From a virus: a stretch of 29,807 nucleotides of DNA. Position 1 is the first letter of the stretch. Each line of letters opens with the position of its first letter. Made by a program: the position numbers and the translations under genes. Shown here piece by piece: positions 6,625 to 12,549 of the stretch. The stretch lies in the IMG/VR virus record IMGVR_UViG_3300044639_000944, positions 1 through 29,807 of that record. One strand, given 5' to 3'. The notes beneath the pieces were generated by a model. That model did no database searches. It was given only the letters and a program-made list of their open reading frames with translations, and was not told the origin of the DNA.

Positions 6625-7062
6625 CGGCTATGACTGCTGTTCAGAGCCAGAGCCGGAGCCACGCGACCCAAGTTTCCTCAAGTCGCGCGTGGTTGGGACT
6701 GCTGTTCGTCGCCGTCGCCGTCGCCTTTGCGCGTGCCAAGTCTCTCATCCTGTCTGGCCGGGACATCGGCGCGGGTAGGACTTGGCCTCTCCCCAAGTGC
6801 ATCGAGTGCACCTGGCTCCCGCGTGGTCAGCGCGGAAGACTCTCGACTCGCTTCTCGATCGGAGCGTGCTTTGCCGCGCCGACTGCCCCGCACAAGTGCG
6901 GAAGGCGAACCGATCCTCGTATCTCCTCGGGCCTACAGAGCCGCCCGTGCTGCTTTGCTCGGGCCTCCTTCGCGGAGGCGCACCGCCGAGCGCGGTCTAG
7001 TCTTTGAAGGCTTCGCGCCGATTGTCACCGACGCGAAGCACGGGAGAGAAACAGGAACCGAA

Positions 7063-7695
7063 TCACGCGCTCGTCGTGAGCGCGGCGGCGATGCGTGCCG
7101 CTGCTGCTGTGGGCCACGATACAGGATCCTCGCCGAGCGTCAACCCGGTAGCGGCAAGTCTCTCGCGGAGTTGCGCGATCGTCACGCCGGCCTTGGTCGC
7201 CTGCGCGCGGAGCCGGCCTGCTCGCGCGATGCCGAGCACCTCGGGATCGTGCGCCCGATCGTCGCGCTTGTCCATCTCCTCATCGTCACGCGGCACGAGG
7301 AGCAGCGAACGCAACCAGTATCCCAATGAACTCGTAAGCGCGCCGGCGAGAGCCTTGTCGAGCGGTCTCCCCTTCTCCTCGGCGAACGGCCACTTGGTCG
7401 CCATCGGATACTGCTCGACCTCGCCAGACTCGTGGATCAGTTCGTACGAGGCGACTACCCATCGGTGAGTTTCGTCGGACTCGATCGACCATCGAGTGCT
7501 GCGCGCCGCTAGTCCCTGCGCGTGAAGTGCCTGCCGGCACGCCGACATCATGTCCTCGGCCGAGGCGTAGCGGTAGCGGTGAAAGGCGTTCTCGGATCCC
7601 TTGTGCACGGCCTTCAGGTCTCTCTGGGCGGCGATGAGCGCGCGGCGCAGGCCGACGGGCGCGCCGTCGGTCGTGGGCTTTGTTGGCTTCGTCAC
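7063..7695 (-). CDS. erf: ERF-family single-strand annealing protein
   Basis: The 210-aa protein matches the ERF recombinase pattern: an N-terminal helix (LRRALIAAQRDLKAVHKGSE), then FHRYRYASAEDM, a beta-rich middle, and the diagnostic segment PLDKALAGALTSSLGYWLRS followed by the acidic DDEEMDKRDD (137-146). ERF proteins such as P22 Erf form rings that anneal complementary single strands. The GTG start overlaps the exonuclease stop (GTGA), so nuclease and annealase are made from coupled genes, like the Red-type two-component systems. The C-terminal about 60 residues are helical and variable, as in other family members. It probably circularises the genome or drives recombination-dependent replication. 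Confidence 0.88.
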   Translation of the reverse strand: MTKPTKPTTDGAPVGLRRALIAAQRDLKAVHKGSENAFHRYRYASAEDMMSACRQALHAQGLAARSTRWSIESDETHRWVVASYELIHESGEVEQYPMATKWPFAEEKGRPLDKALAGALTSSLGYWLRSLLLVPRDDEEMDKRDDRAHDPEVLGIARAGRLRAQATKAGVTIAQLRERLAATGLTLGEDPVSWPTAAAARIAAALTTSA

Positions 7696-8597
7696 TCGCG
7701 GCCTCCTTCCGGTCGAGCGTCGAGAACCCGGAAGGTCGTGCGCGTCGCGTACCGCTCGGCGAGTTCCGGGTTCTCGGCGAGCAGTCGCTTGGTGTCAACG
7801 CCCGACCGCGACCGCTCGCGGTAGGAGACGCGCCACCCGCCGCCGGCCCCCATCTCGGCCTGCCCGAGAGCGGTGAGGAGCATCGCCTTCGCGTTGTCGA
7901 GCGCGCGATCTGCCGCCGTCGCCGACTCGCGCGCCACGATGTACGCCTCCATGATCTCGCTCGGGATGTGCGTCGCCGCGCCCGACTGCCGGGTCACTCG
8001 CGCCGCCGTGTCGAGCGTGAACGCCCCCTCGGGTTGCGTGTCGCCGACGATGTGCTTCTCCCACCACTCGGCGGCTCGGGCCTCGATCTCGTGGCAGTAC
8101 CCCTCGTCTCGCGGAACCTCGTAGAGCGAGAACGAGAGATGGCTCCCGTCGAGCACCGCAACATAGGCGCGCTGCGACTCGGCGCAAAGCATCTGATGCT
8201 GAACCTGGAGCATCACGGCCTCGGGCACGGCCGAGGATCCCGGCGCGCCGTATCCGACGGGCGAGCCGTGGCACTTCGCCTCGACGATGTCCGAGCCGCG
8301 CTCGAAGCGATCGAGCATCCCGTCGACATTCGCGCGCAGCACGCCGCGCACGAATGTGCTCGACGGGGCCACGACCTTGCGGCCCAGTTGCTCGCTCGCC
8401 ATCGCGAGGAGCGCAGGCTCCACGACCGAGCCGATCTTCGCGGCCTCGCTCGGGTATCCCGCTTCAAGCTCCACGCGCCCCGTCTTTTCGGCCCACACAT
8501 CAACGGCCGACTTCCACCTCGACACGCCGAAGATCGCGGCCATGTCGCTACTTCCGAGTCCGCGAGTCCTTGCCTCGCGCTGCTTGTCTGTGATCAT
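7692..8597 (-). CDS. YqaJ-type (lambda exonuclease-like) recombination nuclease
   Basis: This 301-aa protein begins with the YqaJ signature: RGLGSSDMAAIFGVSRW (12-28), then E60 (GSVVEPALL), D92 (ANVDGM) and the E-x-K pair at 106-108 (IVEAKC), followed by QVQHQM (131-136). These make the PD-(D/E)XK-type metal site of the lambda-exonuclease family, which degrades one strand of duplex DNA to leave 3' overhangs. ATG at 8597 is preferred to the adjacent GTG at 8600 because AGGAG is then 6 nt upstream. The C-terminal about 90 residues (helical, basic) may contact the annealing protein. It is followed immediately by the ERF gene, forming an exonuclease/annealase pair. Confidence 0.92.
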   Translation of the reverse strand: MITDKQREARTRGLGSSDMAAIFGVSRWKSAVDVWAEKTGRVELEAGYPSEAAKIGSVVEPALLAMASEQLGRKVVAPSSTFVRGVLRANVDGMLDRFERGSDIVEAKCHGSPVGYGAPGSSAVPEAVMLQVQHQMLCAESQRAYVAVLDGSHLSFSLYEVPRDEGYCHEIEARAAEWWEKHIVGDTQPEGAFTLDTAARVTRQSGAATHIPSEIMEAYIVARESATAADRALDNAKAMLLTALGQAEMGAGGGWRVSYRERSRSGVDTKRLLAENPELAERYATRTTFRVLDARPEGGRE

Positions 8598-8760
8598 CAC
8601 AAACTCCTGTCTCGATTCGCTCGACCTTGAGTGAACGAGGCCCGGTGCAGTCGAGCGTGCACCGTGTCTCCGTGATCTTGCCGATCACGATGTCGATCGA
8701 TTCCCCGCCGCACGACACGCGGATGCCTTCGCCCTCGCGCCTAACGATCACGAGCGGCAA
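8548..8760 (-). CDS. CsrA-like translational regulator
   Basis: The 70-aa protein, read from a TTG start at 8760 (AAAGG about 11 nt upstream), aligns along its length with CsrA/RsmA. PLVIVRREGEGIRV matches the CsrA N-terminus (hydrophobic strand, then R-R-x-G-E); SIDIVIGKI and CTLDCTGP match strands 2-4; SLKVERIE supplies the V-x-R-x-E ending, with R48 at the place of the RNA-contacting Arg44 of CsrA. Residues 51-70 are a charged tail overlapping the exonuclease gene by 50 nt. CsrA dimers bind GGA motifs at ribosome-binding sites. The N-terminus is one residue longer than usual and the loop after R-V is extended (SCGG), so specificity could differ. A GTG at 8751 is an alternative start but would remove strand 1. 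Assignment is from pattern recognition only. Confidence 0.65.
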   Translation of the reverse strand: MPLVIVRREGEGIRVSCGGESIDIVIGKITETRCTLDCTGPRSLKVERIETGVCDDHRQAARGKDSRTRK

Positions 8761-8948
8761 GCGTGACCGCCTTTCGGTGGCCGGCCGCGTGGCCGACGAG
8801 CGAATCGCGGGAAGTCCTCCTCGCGCCAGAGCAGCGTTACGGCCCGGTGCTGCGGGAGGATCACGCGCTCGCGCGCCATCTGGAGCACGCGACCGGGAGT
8901 CACGCCGAGCCGCTCGGCAACCTGGCGGGTCGTGAGTAGGTCGGTCAT
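8748..8948 (-). CDS. Small MerR/excisionase-type HTH DNA-binding protein
   Basis: The 66-aa protein consists of a winged-helix start LLTTRQVAERLGVTPGRVLQ (4-23), the usual form of excisionase and MerR-type HTH_17 domains, then a hydrophobic strand and a basic tail with PRGRPPKG, which resembles an AT-hook. ATG at 8948 overlaps the previous stop (ATGA). With no integrase in the window, an excisionase role is unlikely; a transcription regulator of this phage is more plausible, with the inverted repeats at 6569-6585 or 12132-12154 as possible targets. The target site is inference. Confidence 0.8.
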   Translation of the reverse strand: MTDLLTTRQVAERLGVTPGRVLQMARERVILPQHRAVTLLWREEDFPRFARRPRGRPPKGGHACRS

Positions 8949-9220
8949 TCGGAGTGCTCCATCGCGCAGAAGGCGCACATCGCATGATCGCTCGGCGACG
9001 GCTTCGCGTGCACGACCTCGCGGTAATCGCAGTACGGGCAGGTGAGCGTCGTGGTCTCCGGCCCCGGCACGGGCCACCCTCGCGCGGCCCAGAGGTCGGC
9101 GTACTTGGCGGCCGGATCCTTGCACCAGTCGGCCTCGATGACGAGCCGCCTCGCCTCGTCGCGCTGCGCCGTGATCTCGTCGAGCGCGAGGAGTGCGGCT
9201 TGGAGTTCGCTGCTGCTCAT
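8945..9220 (-). CDS. Small zinc-ribbon protein (91 aa)
   Basis: The N-terminal half is a helical, Ala/Glu-rich segment (MSSSELQAALLALDEITAQR); the C-terminal half holds two Cys pairs, CPYC and CAFC, separated by about 19 residues, forming a probable zinc ribbon. ATG at 9220 follows a strong GGAGG and overlaps the previous stop (ATGA). It lies in a run of small DNA-binding proteins. I do not recognise the family; a role in nucleic-acid or protein binding is likely from the zinc ribbon but not shown. Confidence 0.72.
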   Translation of the reverse strand: MSSSELQAALLALDEITAQRDEARRLVIEADWCKDPAAKYADLWAARGWPVPGPETTTLTCPYCDYREVVHAKPSPSDHAMCAFCAMEHSE

Positions 9221-9609
9221 CGCCTCGCCTCCACTTCGCACGGGATCGACCTGGCCTCGCGCACGAGGGACTCCATCGAGGAGAGCAGCGTGAACGCGCG
9301 CTCCGTCCATTCGTCCCCGACCTCGCCGCCGATCGGCTCGGCCTCCTCGCGGCACTCGGCGAGGCACGCCGCGTAGCCGGCGATGTCGAGCGGGTTGTCG
9401 GCCTTCGGCGTGTGCTGCTCGCGCGCCAACTTGTCAAGGATCATCATGGTGGCCCAGTCCGCCGGCGTGAGCGGCGCAGCGAGTTTGTGCCCGAGAACGG
9501 CGTTGATCGCGCCGACCGTGCGCGCGAAGTGCCGCGCCGGAGGGCCGTAGGCCGAGCCGCGCTCCTCGACGATGCGGAGAGCCTCCCGGAGTAGTTGTGC
9601 CTTGTTCAT
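9217..9609 (-). CDS. DUF6378-like protein (MazG-like segment)
   Basis: The 130-aa protein has the pattern seen in DUF6378 phage proteins: RIVEERGSAYGPPARHF near the N-terminus and PADWATMMILDKLAREQH followed by ADNPLDIAGYAACLAE. The order Met-Lys-x-x-Arg, then D-x-x-D-x-x-G-Y, is typical. The helical layout with acidic residues is reminiscent of MazG-type all-alpha NTP pyrophosphohydrolases, though the metal-binding set is not clearly complete. Residues 100-130 are an extra helix. ATG at 9609 follows GAGGAG. Function in phages is unknown; nucleotide metabolism is a reasonable guess. Confidence 0.72.
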   Translation of the reverse strand: MNKAQLLREALRIVEERGSAYGPPARHFARTVGAINAVLGHKLAAPLTPADWATMMILDKLAREQHTPKADNPLDIAGYAACLAECREEAEPIGGEVGDEWTERAFTLLSSMESLVREARSIPCEVEARR

Positions 9610-9622
9610 CGTGCGCTCCTCG

Positions 9623-9871
9623 TCAGAATGGGAAGTCGGCCTCGGGGATCGGCGCAGGCGCGGCCTTCGGTGCGGCATCGCGCTCGCGCGGCTCTTGGAA
9701 CTTGAGCGACATGAACTTCTTCCCGCTCGCGGACTCCTTCACCCATGCGGCGATCTCGACCTTCACGCCGTTCACCATCGCGTCGCCGCGATAGTCCGGA
9801 GTGCGTTCGCCGGGTTGCTTCTTGTCGTTGCGGAAGAGTGCTCCGGTGTTCTCGCGTTGTTCGTAGGTCAT
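9623..9871 (-). CDS. DUF736-like protein with SSB-type C-terminal tip
   Basis: Start is the ATG at 9871 (AAGGAG 8 nt upstream) rather than a longer frame from 9907. The 82-aa protein opens with TYEQRENTGALFRNDKK and continues PDYRGDAMVNGVKVEIAAWV, then SGKKFMSLKFQEP: a small all-beta domain resembling DUF736 proteins. The last residues, PIPEADFPF after an Ala/Pro-rich linker, mimic the acidic tip of bacterial SSB proteins (D-x-x-x-PF), the peptide that recruits exonucleases, helicases and primase. Such a tail on a small beta-barrel suggests the phage's own ssDNA-binding protein, serving the nuclease/annealase pair encoded downstream. The single-strand binding itself is inferred. Confidence 0.7.
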   Translation of the reverse strand: MTYEQRENTGALFRNDKKQPGERTPDYRGDAMVNGVKVEIAAWVKESASGKKFMSLKFQEPRERDAAPKAAPAPIPEADFPF

Positions 9872-9887
9872 GTGGTGCTCCTTCTGG

Positions 9888-11120
9888 TTAGGGGTTGTGA
9901 TTCTCATACGCGGCGATACGCTCGCCGATCCAACTCATGCAGTTGCAGGCCATCGAGTTCCCGAGTGCCTTGTACCTAGGGCCGTCTGGGCATTGCTCGG
10001 CAGGCTTGCCACGGTACGGGATCATCGTCCAGTCATCCGGGAAACCTTGAAGTCTCTCGCACTCGCGAGGCGTGAGTCGGCGGACGGTCATCGCGTTTCC
10101 GACGATGGAGTGTCCGTTCCCATCAGAAGGGTCGGGATATCCACGCGCACCGCTTCCGCCTTTGATCGTGGCCGATGTATCGGTGAACGCCAACGCCGCA
10201 TGGGCCGCGTTGTCCTTGGCGAGCGTGTGGCACGGGTCGCCAGGTACGCGGTTCTGACGATTCACCGGGGCGGTGATCTGAAACAGGTCGTAGGGGACGG
10301 GAGCTACTGGGATATACGCTCCGTGCCCATCTAACTCGGTGTGCGACCGAAGGCCACGAGTGCCGAGCGTACCGGCGGTCGGCTGCGCGATCATGGTGAA
10401 TCCGTCCGCTCTGCTGTAGTCGTGGGCCGTCGTTTCAAGCGTTGGTGCTACTCGGTGACTTGTGATGCAACCGCCTCCAACGCCGCCTTCAGCATCGGCG
10501 GCAACGCCTTTCCCCTTCGCTCGGCGCGCCTCAAGATGCCGCTGCAAGCCCTCGGCGAGAGCGAGTACTTCGCCGGGAGCGGCCCAGTCTCGAGCACTTC
10601 GCTCAATGAGGCGACCAACGACGAAGACCCTGCGGCGGCGTTGCGGGACGGCTCTGGGCCATCGCCCCACTCGCAGGTATTGAGCGTCGAGCACCCGGTA
10701 GGCCCACCCATACCCGAGTTGCCCCAACGCCCCGAGGAAGGTTCCAAAATCCCGTCCTCCCCCGCTCGACAGAACACCGGGGACATTTTCCCACACGAGC
10801 CATCTCGGGCGCAGTCGATCAGCGATCGCCAGGTAGGTGAGCATGAGGTTTCCGCGTGGGTCGGCGAGTCCCTGTCGCAGTCCGGCGACGCTGAAGGACT
10901 GGCAGGGAGTTCCTCCGACCAGAAGGTCGATTGCACCTCGGGTGATGGGCCATTGTTCATGCTTCGTCATGTCTCCGTAGTTGGGGATGTTTGGGAATCG
11001 GTGCGCGAGCACCGCCGCCGGGAAGGGTTCGATCTCCGAGAATCCTACGGGTGTCCACCCGAGGTGATGCCACGCAACGCTCGCGGCCTCGATGCCGCTG
11101 CACACACTCAAGTATCGCAT
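9888..11120 (-). CDS. dcm: C5 cytosine-specific DNA methyltransferase
   Basis: The 410-aa protein has the C5-MTase motifs in order: motif I SVCSGIEAASVAWHHLG (5-21), motif IV GGTPCQSFSVAG with the catalytic C73, motif VI ENV (111-113), motif VIII QRRRR (160-164) and motif X RYKALGNSMACN near residue 390. The segment about 175-345 is the variable target-recognition region. ATG at 11120 overlaps the endolysin stop by 13 nt. No cognate restriction enzyme is encoded, so it is an orphan, probably protecting phage DNA from host restriction. Codon use seems less strictly GC3-biased than in the tail genes, hinting at separate acquisition. A long ORF in another frame lies inside it (see 10448-10960). 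Confidence 0.95.
   Translation of the reverse strand: MRYLSVCSGIEAASVAWHHLGWTPVGFSEIEPFPAAVLAHRFPNIPNYGDMTKHEQWPITRGAIDLLVGGTPCQSFSVAGLRQGLADPRGNLMLTYLAIADRLRPRWLVWENVPGVLSSGGGRDFGTFLGALGQLGYGWAYRVLDAQYLRVGRWPRAVPQRRRRVFVVGRLIERSARDWAAPGEVLALAEGLQRHLEARRAKGKGVAADAEGGVGGGCITSHRVAPTLETTAHDYSRADGFTMIAQPTAGTLGTRGLRSHTELDGHGAYIPVAPVPYDLFQITAPVNRQNRVPGDPCHTLAKDNAAHAALAFTDTSATIKGGSGARGYPDPSDGNGHSIVGNAMTVRRLTPRECERLQGFPDDWTMIPYRGKPAEQCPDGPRYKALGNSMACNCMSWIGERIAAYENHNP
10448..10960 (-). CDS. Overlapping ORF inside the methyltransferase gene (170 aa)
   Basis: On the same strand but in a different frame from the methyltransferase, an ATG-started ORF covers codons of motifs IV to VIII and the start of the recognition region. 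Its C-terminus (KYSLSPRACSGILRRAERR, then GKALPPMLKAALEAVA) reads like a genuine basic helical domain, and I recall very similar LSP-x-AC-x-GILRRA-x-RGK-x-LP strings in phage proteins that overlap Dcm-type genes. The N-terminal two thirds are Ser/Cys/Pro-rich and less protein-like. A GGAG lies 12 nt before the ATG, at the far edge of useful spacing. It may be a real overlapping gene or a frame whose conservation is a by-product of conserved methyltransferase motifs. Not proven. Confidence 0.4.
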   Translation of the reverse strand: MNNGPSPEVQSTFWSEELPASPSASPDCDRDSPTHAETSCSPTWRSLIDCARDGSCGKMSPVFCRAGEDGILEPSSGRWGNSGMGGPTGCSTLNTCEWGDGPEPSRNAAAGSSSLVASLSEVLETGPLPAKYSLSPRACSGILRRAERRGKALPPMLKAALEAVASQVTE

Positions 11121-11524
11121 CGTGCGTACTCCCGTGAAACCTTTGCAGCGTAGCCGTCCGTGGCTCTCCGGCGCGTTCCAGTTGCGCCCCGTGGCCCTCC
11201 ATTGTGGATCCGTGCGATGGTGTCGATCGACCAGTCCCTCGCGTAGCGCGATAGGTACGCGAGCACGACGCGCTCGGCGTAGGCTCGGTCGGTCACGGCC
11301 TCGTAGCCGCGAGCGCGCAGGCTCGGCTCGTGCTCGACCGCATCGAGCCAGTACACGCGGTGTATTTGGTACGCGCCGAGCGCGCGGCCATCGTCGCCGA
11401 CGGCGCGGTCTGGGTCGCGCGAGCCGCCCGTTTCAACCTGGCGTAGCGCGTCGAGGATCCGGCGGGTGTCCGTGCCGTCGGGAGGCGGCACGACGAGCGC
11501 GGCGGCGAGGAGGGCGGCGATCAT
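11108..11524 (-). CDS. Lytic transglycosylase-like endolysin with signal segment
   Basis: The 138-aa protein begins with a hydrophobic stretch (MIAALLAAALVVPPPDG) that could act as a signal or signal-anchor, although it lacks the usual basic start. The rest fits a lysozyme/SLT-like fold: a likely catalytic Glu31 in LRQVETGG, the GAYQI motif at 50-54, and a C-terminal ARIHNGGPRGATG, followed by DGYAAKVSREY. These proteins cleave the glycan strands of peptidoglycan. The ATG overlaps the previous stop (ATGA). It sits among early genes rather than beside the late membrane proteins. An exported endolysin would reduce the dependence on a large-pore holin. Lysozyme or transglycosylase chemistry cannot be distinguished here. 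Confidence 0.82.
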   Translation of the reverse strand: MIAALLAAALVVPPPDGTDTRRILDALRQVETGGSRDPDRAVGDDGRALGAYQIHRVYWLDAVEHEPSLRARGYEAVTDRAYAERVVLAYLSRYARDWSIDTIARIHNGGPRGATGTRRRATDGYAAKVSREYARCDT

Positions 11525-11784
11525 TCGTCAACCTCCTCAAGGATCACGAGGTCGGTGAGATCGACGATCATCGGCTCCCCGGTGATCGAGTACGCGGCGC
11601 GCACCTCGATCATCCCGGTCTCCTCGACAATCCCGTAGACATCGGCCGACGAGCGGCACGACGAGAACATATGCGCGAGGGCATCGTCGAAGGCATCCGA
11701 GTCCGGCTCGATGTGCTTGGGGTCGATGTGCGCGAGGATCGTGCGTGAGGCTTCGGCCTCGGCTTCGTGCGGGAGGTAACTCAC
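11521..11784 (-). CDS. Hypothetical acidic protein (87 aa)
   Basis: A GTG at 11784 overlaps the preceding stop (GTGA) and follows GAGGTGATC. The protein is acidic (PKHIEPDSDAFDDALAHMF) with a beta-rich C-terminal half ending TDLVILEEVDE. No motif is recognised. Acidic pI and early position are typical of small phage inhibitors or DNA mimics, but nothing specific supports such a role. Confidence 0.65.
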   Translation of the reverse strand: MSYLPHEAEAEASRTILAHIDPKHIEPDSDAFDDALAHMFSSCRSSADVYGIVEETGMIEVRAAYSITGEPMIVDLTDLVILEEVDE

Positions 11785-12065
11785 GCGATCACCTCGCGCA
11801 TGATTCGAGCTGCCTCGATGATACGCTCGCGCCGGCGAGGCAAGGACATTCGCGGGAGACCGTGGTACAGGTTCGCGAGGATCCACGATCCGCACCAGCC
11901 GTCTGGATCGTTCGTGATCTGCGCGCTGATCGCTCGTCCGCGCGAAACATCAAGAGACCACCTATAGCAGTTGATGCGTTCAAGGCCGGCTTCAAAGATG
12001 ATCTCTTGCACAGTCTGGTGATCGTCAATCGTTGCATACCCGCTATCGCTAATCGTGTAGTTCAC
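11781..12065 (-). CDS. Hypothetical first gene of the early operon (94 aa)
   Basis: GTG at 12065 is chosen because AAAGGA precedes it by 7 nt; an upstream ATG at 12104 lacks a RBS and would overlap the candidate promoter. The protein contains a repeated aromatic/Trp pattern (NPDGWCGSWILANLYHG is close to the actual order NDPDGWCGSWILANLYHG) and a basic helical tail (LPRRRERIIEAARIMREVIA). I recognise no family. As the gene immediately after the origin-like region, it may be strongly expressed early in infection. Confidence 0.68.
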   Translation of the reverse strand: MNYTISDSGYATIDDHQTVQEIIFEAGLERINCYRWSLDVSRGRAISAQITNDPDGWCGSWILANLYHGLPRMSLPRRRERIIEAARIMREVIA

Positions 12066-12102
12066 GGTCGGTTCCTTTCGTCGGGATTCGTTCCCGACCC
12101 AC

Positions 12103-12132
12103 ACATCATCGGCCAGAATCGCCGCGAGTCAA
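12103..12132 (-). promoter_or_regulatory. Candidate early promoter
   Basis: On the minus strand TTGACT (12132-12127; 5 of 6 to consensus) is followed by an 18-nt spacer and TGATGT (12108-12103), a poor -10. The gene starting at 12065 lies about 38 nt downstream. The position before the early operon is right, but the weak -10 keeps confidence low. Confidence 0.35.
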
Positions 12133-12154
12133 TAGGATATCCAAGATATTCTAT
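12132..12154. repeat. AT-rich inverted repeat abutting the -35 box
   Basis: ATAGGATAT (12132-12140) and ATATTCTAT (12146-12154) pair with one mismatch around a 5-bp centre. It is the most AT-rich patch in the neighbourhood and touches the -35-like TTGACT, so it could be an operator, UP-element or DNA-unwinding element. Confidence 0.5.
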
Positions 12155-12208
12155 CGGCTCGCGCAAGTATCCACGGGAGCGGGACTTACGCGCACGGAGT
12201 TATCGGAG

Positions 12209-12225
12209 GTGGCAACCGTTGCCAC
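12209..12225. repeat. 17-bp perfect palindrome, second copy
   Basis: GTGGCAAC and GTTGCCAC flank one central base. It is identical to the core of the 25-bp palindrome in the parB-like gene. It lies 12 bp from the stop codon of the last late gene and directly next to a DnaA box. Confidence 0.85.
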
Positions 12226-12234
12226 TTATCCACA
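12226..12234 (+). promoter_or_regulatory. Perfect DnaA box
   Basis: TTATCCACA matches the consensus TTATNCACA exactly and starts at the base after the palindrome. A single 9-mer can occur by chance, but its place in the only late/early gap supports a role in replication initiation by host DnaA. Confidence 0.5.
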
Positions 12235-12237
12235 AGG

Positions 12238-12549
12238 TTATGCGCCGCGCTTGCCGCAGCATCCGCGCCGCTTCGGCGGGTCGGCGGGAGCATCGCCGGC
12301 GACCGTCACGGCGACCCAACGCGCCTCTGGGCACGACGCGCTCGCGAGCCTGATCTTCGCGCCGACGAAGCATCCGCAGGCCAGACACACTCCCCGGTCG
12401 TGCTTCTCGCACGCGAGGCACGAGTCCCATCGCGCGGTGATCGCGTCCTCGGGAGCGCGGTCGCGCCCGAGCGCGGCCTTCGCCACGCCGACGGCCCCGC
12501 GCGCGAGGTCGGCGATTCCGTTCGTGTAGACCACGACTCGCTCGCTCAT
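12238..12549 (-). CDS. Small four-cysteine zinc-ribbon phage protein
   Basis: The 103-aa protein has a metal-binding core with CLACEKH, GVCLACGCFVGAKIRL and ASCPEARW: the order C-x2-C...C-x2-C-x-C...CP-x2-x-W occurs in a small protein often found at the end of phage tail modules. The tail ends with GCCGKRGA. ATG at 12549 overlaps the previous stop (ATGA). It is the last gene before the late/early gap. Function in phages is unknown; a zinc-stabilised structural or assembly role would fit its place after the tail-tip genes. Confidence 0.75.
   Translation of the reverse strand: MSERVVVYTNGIADLARGAVGVAKAALGRDRAPEDAITARWDSCLACEKHDRGVCLACGCFVGAKIRLASASCPEARWVAVTVAGDAPADPPKRRGCCGKRGA

Larger units (their letters stand above)
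6542..7062. other. 521-bp stretch without a convincing gene
   Basis: This is the only gap above 300 bp. Besides the promoter and operator candidates near its left end, it contains several inverted repeats: 7010-7017/7032-7039 (GCTTCGCG / CGCGAAGC, just after the ERF stop, possibly a weak terminator without a T-tract), 6963-6968/6974-6979 (GCCTCC / GGAGGC), and 6659-6667/6682-6692 (CCACGCGAC against GTCGCGCGTGG). A direct repeat GACTGCTGTTC occurs at 6632-6642 and 6697-6707. Short ORFs on both strands lack ribosome-binding sites and normal composition. One plus-strand frame has a hydrophobic run (about 6688-6730), but no RBS supports it. A structured RNA, origin or remnant of a lost gene are all possible. 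Confidence 0.6.
12066..12237. other. Intergenic regulatory or origin-like region between late and early genes
   Basis: This 172-bp gap separates the structural block from the early block. Within it are a perfect 17-bp palindrome (12209-12225), a directly adjacent DnaA box (12226-12234), an AT-rich imperfect inverted repeat (12132-12154) and a TTGACT -35-like hexamer. Clustering of a DnaA box, an AT-rich island and a repeated palindrome is what a theta-type origin or a regulated early promoter would show. No protein-coding frame is credible. Confidence 0.7.

Noticed and set aside
6678-6893. 71-codon minus-strand frame in the large non-coding block
   Set aside because: GTG start without an RBS, strongly biased Arg/Asp/Gly content from a GGCGAC repeat, no coupling to neighbours.
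6630-7007. Plus-strand frame with a hydrophobic run in the non-coding block
   Set aside because: It would be the only plus-strand gene; no RBS, and the part after the hydrophobic run is random-looking.
8748-8948. Excisionase call for the 66-aa HTH protein
   Set aside because: No integrase or attachment-site-like repeat was seen, so a general regulator is the safer call.
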